DNA from: Streptomyces sp. CG1
Lineage (GTDB): Bacteria > Actinomycetota > Actinomycetes > Streptomycetales > Streptomycetaceae
Assembly (NCBI RefSeq): GCF_041080625.1
Contig: NZ_CP163518.1
Coordinates: forward strand, 9,479,501-9,543,500
Direction: 5' to 3'
Length of the DNA: 64,000 nt
Shown: piece after piece, positions 37,867 through 46,173 of the stretch
Layout: every line of letters begins with the position of its first letter
Numbering within the stretch: the first letter of the stretch is position 1
Notes under the pieces: model-generated
The model's input: the letters and a program-made list of their open reading frames with translations, nothing else
Database searches by the model: none
Told to the model about the DNA's origin: nothing
Made by a program: the position numbers and the translations under genes

Positions 37867-39221
37867 CAGACGGCCTCCGAGCGTGCGGTGCGGAACCCGG
37901 AGAAGATCTGCCGCCGGATCGGATAGTCCCAGTTGCGGAACGTGCCCCGGCAGGCCACCGGGTCCACGGCGAACGAACCGCCGCGCAGCACCTTGTGCTC
38001 GGAGCCGAAGAACACCTCCGAGTACTCCTTGTACGGGAAGGCCCGGAACCCCGGATACGGCAGGAAGTCGCTCGCCGTCCACTCCCACACGTCCCCGATC
38101 AACTGCCGTACACCGAGAGGGGATTCACCGGCCGGATAGCTGCCTGCGGGGGCGGGCCTGAGGTGCCGCTGCCCCAGGTTGGCGTGTTCCGGCGCCGGGT
38201 CCGCGTCGCCCCATGGGTAACGCGTCGAACGGCCGGTGGCCGGGTCGTGCCGGGCGGCCTTCTCCCACTCCGTCTCGGTGGGCAGCCGGCGCCCGGCCCA
38301 GCGGGCGTAGGCATCGGCCTCGTACCAGCACACGTGCAGCACAGGCTCGTCCGGCGGGACCGCCTCGGTCACTCCGAAGTGGCGCCGCAGCCAGTGGTCG
38401 CCGTCGCGGCGCCAGAACTGCGGCGCCGTGATCGAGTGCCGCTTGATGTGCGTCCAGCCCTCCGGAGTCCACCAGCGCTCGGTGTCATAGCCGCCGTCCT
38501 CGATGAACGCCTGGTACGCCGCGTTCGTCACCGGAGTGGTGTCGATCCAGAACGGCGCCACCTCACGGACGTGCGCCGGGCGTTCGTTGTCCAGCGCCCA
38601 CGGCTCGGCCGAGGTGCCCATCGTGAACGGGCCGCCGGGGACCAGGACTTCCGCCGGACCGGTGAACAGCGGGGCCGGCTCCGGGTCCGGGGCGGTCAGG
38701 GCCTGTGGACCCTTTCTCAGCTGATGGGTGATCAGCATGGTCTCGTCGTGCTGCTGTTCGTGCTGGGCGATCATCCCGAAGGCGAACCCGGCCTCGGTCA
38801 GCCGGGTGCCGTGGAAGTCCGCGCCCGCAAGCAGGTCCATGACCCGGCCGCGCACCTCGGCCGCGTAGTGGCGGGCCTCGGCGGGCGGCAGCAGCGGCAG
38901 CGAGGGCCGCGCGGCCCGCGGATGCTCGAAGGCGTCGTACAGGCCGTCGATCTCGGGCCGCATGGCGTCCCGGCCGCCGACCGCCCGGAGCAGCCACAGC
39001 TCCTCCTGGTTGCCGATGTGCGCGAGGTCCCACACCAGCGGAGACATCAGCGGCGAGTGCTGGGCGGTGAGGTCCGGGTCCTCGACGCAGCTGGTCAGCA
39101 GTGTGGTGCGGGCACGGGCGGTGGTCAGCGAGGCGAGCGCGCGCTCGCGCAGCGCCTCGGCGGCCGCCTCCTTCGGCGCCGTCGTCTCGGTGGTCGCGGT
39201 GTCGGTCTCGGGGGCGGTCAT
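37866..39221 (-). CDS. egtB: ergothioneine sulfoxide synthase
   Basis: A 451-residue non-heme iron enzyme. The N-terminal DinB-like domain has QHEQQHDETM, with iron histidines in an H-x3-H-x-E pattern, and the C-terminal FGE-sulfatase domain has GGPFTMGTS, RRLPTETEWEKAARH and KVLRGGSF. It joins hercynine and gamma-glutamylcysteine through a C-S bond using oxygen. It overlaps egtA by 4 bp and egtC by 1 bp. Confidence 0.94.
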   Translation of the reverse strand: MTAPETDTATTETTAPKEAAAEALRERALASLTTARARTTLLTSCVEDPDLTAQHSPLMSPLVWDLAHIGNQEELWLLRAVGGRDAMRPEIDGLYDAFEHPRAARPSLPLLPPAEARHYAAEVRGRVMDLLAGADFHGTRLTEAGFAFGMIAQHEQQHDETMLITHQLRKGPQALTAPDPEPAPLFTGPAEVLVPGGPFTMGTSAEPWALDNERPAHVREVAPFWIDTTPVTNAAYQAFIEDGGYDTERWWTPEGWTHIKRHSITAPQFWRRDGDHWLRRHFGVTEAVPPDEPVLHVCWYEADAYARWAGRRLPTETEWEKAARHDPATGRSTRYPWGDADPAPEHANLGQRHLRPAPAGSYPAGESPLGVRQLIGDVWEWTASDFLPYPGFRAFPYKEYSEVFFGSEHKVLRGGSFAVDPVACRGTFRNWDYPIRRQIFSGFRTARSEAV

Positions 39222-40576
39222 GTACGGATGTCCTTCCTCCCATGGGCGGTGGGGGTGCCCCCGGTTCGGCCGGTGCGGCCGGGCCGGGACGGCGACGGTT
39301 CGCTGCCGTCCAGCTGGTCCAGCAGGTCGTCGGCCGGGCAGCGGCCCCGGGCGACATAGCGGTCCCGGTACCCGGCCACCGCCTCGGTCACCTCGTCGGT
39401 GGCGCCGATCCGGGGCAGGGCCTCCAGCGCCGCCGCGAAGCAGACGTCGGCGACCTCGCGCAGCTCCGGGTCGGCGAGCCCGGATCGGGCCGCGTCGGTC
39501 CACAGCGGGTTGTGCGGGGCGGGCAGGTTCAGGGCCCGCTCCGCGAGCGGTTTCACGCTCCGGTAGGCCGTCTCGGCGGCCTGCGGATCGTCGAACAGCG
39601 CCGCCGTCACCGCCAGCGGCACGATCCAGCCGTCGTCGCCGGGCTGCGCGTCGATCATGCGCAGCTCCAGATGGCCGCGCGGCCGGACCGGCGGGAACAG
39701 GGTGGTGAGGTGGTACTCCAGGTCCGCCCGGGTGGGCGGCCGGGGTGAGCGGGAACGGGTCCACTCGCGGAAGGTGAGCCCCTCCGGCACGTCCCACGGC
39801 CCGCTGTCCCGTCGTACACACATCACCGGCGAGTCCAGCACATGCCGGGCCCAGGCGGCGCGTGGTTCGCCGTCCAGCGGGGGAGCGCCCGCGCGGCCGG
39901 CGCCGATCTCCGTCCACATCAGCTGCCGGGTGGACTGCCAGCCCGTGGGCTCGTGGCCGAGCAGCGGGGAGTTGGCGAACGCGGCCACCAGGACCGCCCC
40001 CAGCTGATGGGCCAGCCACCAGCGGCGCGCGTGCCCCAGCGGACCGGGTTCCTCGTGGCCGGCGTCCACGCACACCTGCACGGAGGCGGAGTTGCACATC
40101 ATGTGGCGGCCCGCCGGACCGGCGCGGTCCAGGCACGTCTCCATCGCGTCATAGCGCGGCTCGTGCAGGAACCTGCGGGGTCTGTGCCAGGGGTCGTGGC
40201 CGATGCCGACCAGGGCGAGGCCCTCTGCGGCGAGGACGGCGCGGACGGTGTCCAGATCGGCGGAGACCGTGCCTATGCACTCCATCAGGGAGGCGGAGGG
40301 CGGCGAGCTCAACTCCAGCTGGCCGCCGGGTTCGACGCTGAGCGGCGACCGCAGGGGCACGGCCCGCAGTGCCGCGTAGACCGTTTCGAGTCGTTCGGGT
40401 GTCACGGGGAGCTGCGGCGTCCGCAGCTCATGGACGAGCCACTCCAGTTCGACACCGAGCGCGCGGGGCGGCCCGGTCTTGAAGCAGATGCCCCGCACCA
40501 GGGCCTCCACCTCGGCCTCGGTGACGGCGGTGCGGTGGTCCGTACAGTCGCCACCGTCACTCTGTGAATCGGACAT
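39218..40576 (-). CDS. egtA: glutamate-cysteine ligase of the ergothioneine pathway
   Basis: A 452-residue GCS2-type ligase. GVELEWLVHELRTPQLPVTP (41-60), VEPGGQLELSSPP and GHLELRMIDAQPGDDGW are its conserved substrate- and ATP-site regions. It makes gamma-glutamylcysteine for EgtB. GGAGG lies eight bases before the ATG at 40576. The operon reads egtA-B-C-D, as in mycobacteria. No egtE lyase is present, so the last step must be encoded elsewhere. Confidence 0.93.
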   Translation of the reverse strand: MSDSQSDGGDCTDHRTAVTEAEVEALVRGICFKTGPPRALGVELEWLVHELRTPQLPVTPERLETVYAALRAVPLRSPLSVEPGGQLELSSPPSASLMECIGTVSADLDTVRAVLAAEGLALVGIGHDPWHRPRRFLHEPRYDAMETCLDRAGPAGRHMMCNSASVQVCVDAGHEEPGPLGHARRWWLAHQLGAVLVAAFANSPLLGHEPTGWQSTRQLMWTEIGAGRAGAPPLDGEPRAAWARHVLDSPVMCVRRDSGPWDVPEGLTFREWTRSRSPRPPTRADLEYHLTTLFPPVRPRGHLELRMIDAQPGDDGWIVPLAVTAALFDDPQAAETAYRSVKPLAERALNLPAPHNPLWTDAARSGLADPELREVADVCFAAALEALPRIGATDEVTEAVAGYRDRYVARGRCPADDLLDQLDGSEPSPSRPGRTGRTGGTPTAHGRKDIRT

Positions 40577-40798
40577 GTCGGGATCCTCCTGAGATTCCAC
40601 CATGCCACCGGCCCGGTGTGATCGTCGGGCCCGGGCAGGCATTGCGTACCACCCAAGACCCTCGAGCCGATTCGCACAAGGGTGCCCCGTGGGACGTTCC
40701 GGTTCGGTCACCTCCGTTTCCGTACGTGTTTCCGGACCGTTCCGGGGGAGCGCGAAACTCCGTTGCACCGCATCACCAGCATCACCCAGGATGCGTGC

Positions 40799-40861
40799 AT
40801 GAGCACGACGGGGGAGACCGCGCCGGCCGCGGTCACGGAGCCGACGGGGGTGGCGCCGTGA
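40799..40861 (+). CDS. possible 20-codon leader peptide upstream of the PARG-type gene
   Basis: ATG at 40799 opens a 20-codon frame (MSTTGETAPAAVTEPTGVAP) that stops at a TGA overlapping the GTG start of the next gene (GTGA). The overlap would couple translation. The peptide has no recognised similarity and may be chance in GC-rich DNA. Confidence 0.25.
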   Translation: MSTTGETAPAAVTEPTGVAP

Positions 40862-41667
40862 GCGCGCGCCTGCGCGGGATCGCCGCGGAGACGGAACAGA
40901 TCGTGGCGGCGGGCCGCTATCGCTCGCCGGACGGCCAGGAGGTGTCTCTCGCGGCCCGGATCGAGGCCGCCCGGGCCGGTACGCGGATGTTCGGCCCCGA
41001 GCCGGTGCCGGTGCCCACGGACGCGGACGTGGAGCCGTTCTTCGAGGTCACCGGCGAGAGCAGCCTGGAGGCCGCCCGCCGGCTGGCCGCCGCTCCGGTC
41101 GCCGTCCTGAACTTCGCCTCCGCACGGAATCCGGGCGGAGGCTATCTCAACGGCGCGCAGGCCCAGGAGGAGGCCCTGTGCCGCGCCACCGCGCTGCACA
41201 CCTGCCTGCTGACGGCCCGCTCCTTCTACGACCACCACCGCGCCCACCGCGACGCGCTCTACACGGACCGGGTGATCCACTCACCGGCCGTCCCGGTCTT
41301 CCGCGACGACCGGGGCCGGCTGCTGGCCGAGCCCTACTGCGCGGGCTTCCTGACCGCGGCCGCCCCCAACGCGGGCGTCGTACGGCGTACGGAACCGGAC
41401 CGCGCGGCCGAGCTGCCGGGCGCCCTCGCGGCACGGGCCGAGCGGGTGCTCGAGACGGCCGCTGCCCACGGCTACCGCCGACTGGTGCTCGGCGCCTGGG
41501 GCTGCGGAGTGTTCCAGAACGACCCGGCGCAGGTCGCGGGCGCGTTCCGGGCGCTGCTCGGCCCCGACGGCCGGTTCGCCCGCACCTTCGAGCACGTGGT
41601 GTTCGGGGTGCTGGACCGGACGCCGGGAACGGTCGTGCGGGAGGCGTTCACCCGGGCCTTCCCTTGA
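40858..41667 (+). CDS. TIGR02452 / bacterial PARG-type macro-domain protein
   Basis: A 269-residue protein. NFASARNPGGGYLNGAQAQE contains GGG (93-95) and is followed by QEE completed at 103-105, the G-G-G-x(6-8)-Q-E-E signature of poly(ADP-ribose) glycohydrolase. LGAWGCGVFQNDPAQVAGAF is the family's second motif. Bacterial members remove ADP-ribose chains from proteins, with Glu104/105 as likely catalytic residues. The start is a GTG. It is divergent from egtA and convergent with the MazF-type gene. No ADP-ribosyltransferase is nearby. Confidence 0.85.
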   Translation: MSARLRGIAAETEQIVAAGRYRSPDGQEVSLAARIEAARAGTRMFGPEPVPVPTDADVEPFFEVTGESSLEAARRLAAAPVAVLNFASARNPGGGYLNGAQAQEEALCRATALHTCLLTARSFYDHHRAHRDALYTDRVIHSPAVPVFRDDRGRLLAEPYCAGFLTAAAPNAGVVRRTEPDRAAELPGALAARAERVLETAAAHGYRRLVLGAWGCGVFQNDPAQVAGAFRALLGPDGRFARTFEHVVFGVLDRTPGTVVREAFTRAFP

Positions 41668-41694
41668 GACCCGGGCCGGTGCGCCGTACGCCGG

Positions 41695-42165
41695 TCAGGT
41701 CCAGCCGTAGCGCTCGTGCAGCCGCTGCCGCACCAGGTTGAACCGCATCCGGTCCAGCGCACACGCCTCGCGGCGCATGCCCTCCTCGTGCAGCCGCAGC
41801 ACCCGGTCCACGTCGACCCACGAGTCCCGGTCCGACCGGTCCCACGGCCCGCTGCCGATCGCCACGTAGTCCCGGGCACCCCTTCCCCCGCCCGCCCACC
41901 CGGCGTCGTGACGCTTGCTGGTCAGTTGTACGGCGAGGAGGGTGCCCGCCGCCTCCCGGGCGACGACCAGCACCGGGCGGTCCTTGCCCCGGCCGTCGTT
42001 CTCCTCGAACGGCACCCAGGTCCACACGATCTCGCCGGGGTCGGGGTCGCCGTCATGGGCCGGGGAGTACTCGGTGCGCACCCGGCCGACCTCGCGCGGG
42101 TCGGCCTCGGTGGTCGCGTGGGGGCCGTACCGGCCGGGGACGTTCTCATCGGTATACGTGCTCAC
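41695..42165 (-). CDS. PemK/MazF-type toxin-like protein
   Basis: A 156-residue protein. After a polar N-terminus, GEIVWTWVPFEENDGRGKDR and PVLVVAREAAGTLLAVQLTS match the MazF/PemK core (strand, basic loop, PVLVV). A conserved DSWVDVDRVLRLHEE follows. MazF enzymes cut mRNA at short sequences. The N-terminus is about 40 residues longer than classical MazF, and no antitoxin gene precedes it. The start is a GTG at 42165. It may be a housekeeping relative rather than an active toxin. Confidence 0.8.
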   Translation of the reverse strand: MSTYTDENVPGRYGPHATTEADPREVGRVRTEYSPAHDGDPDPGEIVWTWVPFEENDGRGKDRPVLVVAREAAGTLLAVQLTSKRHDAGWAGGGRGARDYVAIGSGPWDRSDRDSWVDVDRVLRLHEEGMRREACALDRMRFNLVRQRLHERYGWT

Positions 42166-42359
42166 GCAGGCACCCTAGCGGGCGGCTTCCCCGGAGCGAG
42201 GGGCGCCTGCCGTCCAAAGGCCGGTGTACCTGTTCATCTGGACCTGATGCAGGCGGCGTTGGTCCGGCCGGCCCGATGACGGCCATCACCTCATGACGCA
42301 CGACAGCCCTGTCTGCCGAAAACGTACGGTCGTCTACGGGAGCCGGCCACGCCGACCAT

Positions 42360-42607
42360 GCCGTTCCACAAGTCCGTGCCCTGGCCGCACGCGATCCGGA
42401 GACCCCGCCCGCCACCGTGGAACGCCTCACCAAGGCTCCGCCCCGGAGGTACGGTCCGCGTTCGCCCGGCACCCGAACCTCCCGCCGGCCCGGCCGGCGG
42501 ACCTCCTCACCGGTGCGGAACTCGCCCATGCGGCCGCCGCGAACCCCGCACTGGACCCGGCCACGAGGGAACGGCTGCTGGAGACACAGGGCCGGGACTT
42601 CCGGTGA
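42360..42607 (+). pseudogene. remnant of a leucine-rich-repeat-variant (LRV) protein gene
   Basis: Frame 3 encodes AVPQVRALAARDPETPPATV and ERLTK. Near 42440 the pattern continues in frame 2 as EVRSAFARHPNLPP, then ADLLTGAELAHAAAANPALD and PATRERLLETQG. Both match the LRV/HEAT-like unit (xVRxxxARHPxLPPxxxxxLL). A one-base deletion explains the shift. No start codon or upstream repeats are clear. It sits in a 528-bp gap without intact genes. Confidence 0.65.
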
Positions 42608-42635
42608 CGGCCTGATCGCCCGTTCGGCAGGGCGC

Positions 42636-42668
42636 ACGGCCGGGGCCCAGGCGAGGGACCCCGGCCGT
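42636..42668 (-). terminator. hairpin terminator after flotillin gene
   Basis: ACGGCCGGGG (42636-42645) and CCCCGGCCGT (42659-42668) are perfectly complementary over 10 bp with a 13-nt loop. It lies 25 nt beyond the flotillin stop on the minus strand. Confidence 0.75.
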
Positions 42669-42693
42669 ACTCCTCGCAGCCCTCTCAGTCCTC

Positions 42694-44205
42694 TCAGTCC
42701 TCTCCGTCCTCCTGCTCCACCGGCACCTTCTGCGGTCCTGGTGCCACCACTCCGTTCGGCGAGGGCGAAGTACCGTTCACCGCCTGCACGTTGTCGCCCG
42801 TCGAGGCGAGCAGCTTCCGGGCCAGGCCGAGGCCTGTGCCTCCCATGGTGAGCGCCTTGGCGAACAACTCGCCCATGCCGTCGGCGCCGTTGAGCAGCAC
42901 CATGTTGTCCACGTTGCCGAACGCGGACGCCCCCGCCTGCACGATCTCGGGCCACTTCTCGGCGAGTTGCTGGGCGACCACCGCTTCCTGGTTCTCGGCG
43001 AGCGCGGCCGCCCGGGCCTTGATGGCCTCCGCCTCCGCAAGACCCTGGGCCCGGGTCGCCTCCGCCTCCGCGAGACCCCTCGCCTGTGCGGCGGCGGCCT
43101 CGGCCTCACCGGTGGCCCGGGTGGCGGCGGCGCTCGCCGCACCGCGGGTCTTGGTCGCCTCGGCCTCGGCGGCCGCTGCCGTCTTCACCCGCGTCGCCTC
43201 CGCCGCGGCCGCCAGCTCCGTCTCCCTCGCCTTGGCCTCGGCCCCCGAGATCCGCGCGTCGCGCTCGGCCTCGGCCAGCGTCCGCTTCTCGTAGGCCGTG
43301 GCGTCGGCCGGCTTGCGCACATCGGCCTGGAGCTGCTGTTCGCGCCGGTGCGCCTCCAGTTCGGCGACCCGCGTCTCCTGTACGACGACCTCCTGCCGGG
43401 CGGCGGCCGCGGCGAGCGGACCGGCCTGCTGGGCCTTCGCCGCCGCCTTGTCCCGCTCGGCCTGGTAGCCGGCCTGCAGGATCTCGCTGTCCCGGGTCGC
43501 CTCCGCCATCCGCGCGAACGACCGCTGCTCGGCCTCGGTGGCCAGCCGGTTCGCCTCGGCCTGCGCGATCCGGGCGTCCCGCTGCACGGCCGCCGCGTGC
43601 GGTGCGGCCAGGTTCTTGATGTAACCGGTCGGGTCCTCGATCTCGTGGATCTGCAGCGAGTCCACGATCAGGCCGAGCTTCTCCATCTCCGTACCGCAGG
43701 CCGCCCGGGTCTGCCCGGTCAGCTTCTCCCGGTCGCGGATCATGTCCTCGACCGTCAACCCGCCCACGATCGACCGCAGATGACCGGCGAACACGTTGTG
43801 CACCCGCTCCGCCATCAGCTTCTGCTGGTCCAGGAAACGGCGGGCCGCGTTCGCGATGGACACGAAGTCGTCGCCCACCTTGAAGATGACCACGCCCCGC
43901 ACCCTGAGCGGAATGCCCTGGTGCGTCACGCAGTCCACATGCAGCTCGGTCTCGTTCAGGTCGAGCGAGAGTTTGCGCACCGCCTGCACACCGGGCAGCA
44001 CCAGGGTGCCGCGCCCGGTGACGATGCGGAATCCCATGCCCTCCTCCAGGCCCTCGGTGCGGTGCTTGGACCCGGAGATGACGAGCGCCTCGTTGGGCTC
44101 GGCGACCCGCCACATCAGCTTGAACAGACCGGTCAACACGAGAACGGCAACGACGACCGCCCCCGCAACGACGCCGATGACCATCGGCATTCGCCCCCTT
44201 TGCAT
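42694..44205 (-). CDS. flotillin-like SPFH-domain membrane scaffold protein
   Basis: A 503-residue protein. One N-terminal helix (about 8-30) is followed by an SPFH/band 7 domain (about 35-225) and a long Ala/Glu coiled coil (about 230-410) with AEAEATRAQGLAEAEAIKAR. The C-terminus is NVDNMVLLNGADGMG, then a polar tail. Flotillins oligomerise and organise membrane microdomains. GAGAGGG precedes the first ATG, and a second in-frame ATG at 44190 has AAAGGGGG. A short NfeD-like gene lies upstream on the same strand (119 bp). Confidence 0.92.
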   Translation of the reverse strand: MQRGRMPMVIGVVAGAVVVAVLVLTGLFKLMWRVAEPNEALVISGSKHRTEGLEEGMGFRIVTGRGTLVLPGVQAVRKLSLDLNETELHVDCVTHQGIPLRVRGVVIFKVGDDFVSIANAARRFLDQQKLMAERVHNVFAGHLRSIVGGLTVEDMIRDREKLTGQTRAACGTEMEKLGLIVDSLQIHEIEDPTGYIKNLAAPHAAAVQRDARIAQAEANRLATEAEQRSFARMAEATRDSEILQAGYQAERDKAAAKAQQAGPLAAAAARQEVVVQETRVAELEAHRREQQLQADVRKPADATAYEKRTLAEAERDARISGAEAKARETELAAAAEATRVKTAAAAEAEATKTRGAASAAATRATGEAEAAAAQARGLAEAEATRAQGLAEAEAIKARAAALAENQEAVVAQQLAEKWPEIVQAGASAFGNVDNMVLLNGADGMGELFAKALTMGGTGLGLARKLLASTGDNVQAVNGTSPSPNGVVAPGPQKVPVEQEDGED

Positions 44206-44324
44206 GGTGCCCTCTCGGCACCGAACGAAGGGGAGTGTGCGCCTGCCGGGACCCGCCGAGAAGACATCGGCGGACCCTTGTTGCCATCTTGACGCACACC
44301 GCCCTCACCTGGGGCGGAGCCCGC

Positions 44325-44543
44325 TCAACTGTCGTAGGCGGCAGTGACGTAGACGGTCCTCGGCGGCAGATGCTCGACCACCATCACGACCGTTCCGCGT
44401 TCGATCCGGCTTCTGCCGTCGGCCGGATGGGCGAGGAAGTGCTCCGCGCCCCCGCGCACCCGCACGATCACCTCGCCGACCAGCCCGGGCCCGACCGTCC
44501 CCGTCACCCGACCCACGAGCCCGACCATCGACGCGTCGTCCAT
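44325..44543 (-). CDS. short NfeD-like OB-fold protein
   Basis: A 72-residue protein: MDDASMVGLVGRVTGTVGPG, then GEVIVRVRGGAEHFLAHPAD and GTVVMVVEHLPPRTVYVTAA. The beta-rich pattern fits the C-terminal OB-fold of NfeD proteins, which partner flotillins. Membrane helices of full NfeD are missing. Position just upstream of the flotillin gene on the same strand supports the reading (inference). Confidence 0.65.
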   Translation of the reverse strand: MDDASMVGLVGRVTGTVGPGLVGEVIVRVRGGAEHFLAHPADGRSRIERGTVVMVVEHLPPRTVYVTAAYDS

Positions 44544-44646
44544 GGCGCAAGGGTACGGGCGCAAGCCGGCCGGGCGGGGGTCATAAGTCGACGGAAGCCG
44601 AGAAAGTGCGGGTGAGCGGGCCGACAGAGGAGGAGCGGAACGGGCG

Positions 44647-46068
44647 TCAGGCGGCCCGCGTCGCCGAGGCGGGCTCCGGCGGCCACCGTTCGTGCCAGCG
44701 CAGCTCCGCCTCCAACTGGGCGGCTATGGACACCAGCAGCGGTTCGCTGTCGGCGGGCCCGAGCAACTGCGCACCCACCGGCAGACCGTCACGGACGAAC
44801 CCGGCGGGCACGTTCACTCCCGGCCAGCCCAGCACGTTCCACGGCCAGGCGTACGGGCAGGCGGCGATCATCGCGCGGTCCGTGGCCAGCCCGCGCAGCC
44901 GGTACAGGGCGCCGATCCGGGGCGGGGGAGCCGCGGTCGTGGGCGCGAGGATCACGTCGTAACGCCCGAAGAACCCGCCGATCCGCCGGTGCAGCACCGC
45001 CTCCGCGCGCCGTGCCGCCCGCAGCGGGGCCCCGCCGAGCAGCCGGCCGAGCCGGGCCGCGTCCCGGGTGCGCGGATCGAGCAGCGCCGGATCGGGGGCG
45101 TCGCGGACCCGCTCGGCGATCCCGGCGGTGGCGCGTGGTACGAACGTCAGCCCGATCTGCCCGTACGGCGGATCGGCCTCCTCCACCTCGTGCCCCAACG
45201 CGGCCAGTCTGTCGGCGAGTTGGACGACCCGAGTCCGGATCTCCGGGTGCAGCCGGGCCGGTACGGCGGTGAACGGCGGCTTCAGGGAGAGGGCGATACG
45301 CAGCCGGCCCGGGTCGCGGCCGACCGCGTCCGCCACTGTCAGCGCGGTCGGCCGGTGCGGGTCCCGGACGTGGTTGCCGCTCGCCGCGTCCAGCAGCAGG
45401 GCCGCGTCGGCGACCGTCCGGGCGAGGGTGCCGTTGACCGTGATGCCCTGGAAGGACTCGCCGCGCGGCCAGGTCGAGATACGGCCGCGCTGCGGCTTGA
45501 TGCCGATCAGACCGGTCCACGACGCCGGGATGCGTACCGAGCCGGCGCCGTCGGAGCCGAGCGCGGCGGGGACGAGCCCGGCGGCGACGGCGGCGGCCGA
45601 GCCCCCGGACGAACCCCCGGGCGTGTGCCCGGTGTGCCAGGGATTGCGGGTGTCCCCGAACGCAGGGCCCTCGGTGAACGGCCACTGCCCCAGCTCGCAG
45701 GTGTTCGTCTTGCCGACGATCACGGCCCCGGCCGCGCGCAGCCGCCGTATCGCCTCACCGTCCTCGGTGACCGGCGGGAACGTGCCAGGGCAGCCGAACG
45801 CGGTCGGCTCCCCGGCCACGTCCATGTCGTCCTTCACCGCCACCGGCACCCCGAGCAGCGGGCGCCGCACCCCGGATGCCAGCTCCCGGTCGGCGGCGTC
45901 CGCTTCGGCGAGCGCCGCCTCGGCCCGCACGACCCGGAAGGCGTTCAACGTCCCCTGGGTGGCCGCGATCCGGGCCAGCGCCTGCTCCACCAGCGCACGG
46001 GAGGTCACCTCCCCGGCGGCGAGCGCACGCCGGGTCTCCACGAGACCGGCGGTTCGGTCGGTCGGCAT
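44647..46068 (-). CDS. amidase (amidase signature family)
   Basis: A 473-residue Ser-cisSer-Lys hydrolase. The lysine is in PVAVKDDMDVAGEPT and the Gly/Ser region in GGSSGGSAAAVAAG (cis-Ser), followed by SDGAGSVRIPASWTGLIGIK (nucleophile Ser). It hydrolyses an amide; the substrate could be aryl amides, indoleacetamide or a urea derivative. GGAGGTG precedes the ATG. It stands alone between the NfeD-like gene and a methyltransferase. A GatA role is unlikely because no gatB/gatC neighbours exist. Confidence 0.88.
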   Translation of the reverse strand: MPTDRTAGLVETRRALAAGEVTSRALVEQALARIAATQGTLNAFRVVRAEAALAEADAADRELASGVRRPLLGVPVAVKDDMDVAGEPTAFGCPGTFPPVTEDGEAIRRLRAAGAVIVGKTNTCELGQWPFTEGPAFGDTRNPWHTGHTPGGSSGGSAAAVAAGLVPAALGSDGAGSVRIPASWTGLIGIKPQRGRISTWPRGESFQGITVNGTLARTVADAALLLDAASGNHVRDPHRPTALTVADAVGRDPGRLRIALSLKPPFTAVPARLHPEIRTRVVQLADRLAALGHEVEEADPPYGQIGLTFVPRATAGIAERVRDAPDPALLDPRTRDAARLGRLLGGAPLRAARRAEAVLHRRIGGFFGRYDVILAPTTAAPPPRIGALYRLRGLATDRAMIAACPYAWPWNVLGWPGVNVPAGFVRDGLPVGAQLLGPADSEPLLVSIAAQLEAELRWHERWPPEPASATRAA

Positions 46069-46173
46069 GGGCGAGCACCTCCGGGAGGCTCCGGGAACGA
46101 TGTCTACCGAACGGTAACGTCAGCAGGGGCACGGCCGTAGGGGTTTCGCCCGGATGTCTTCAGCGGCGGTGCC

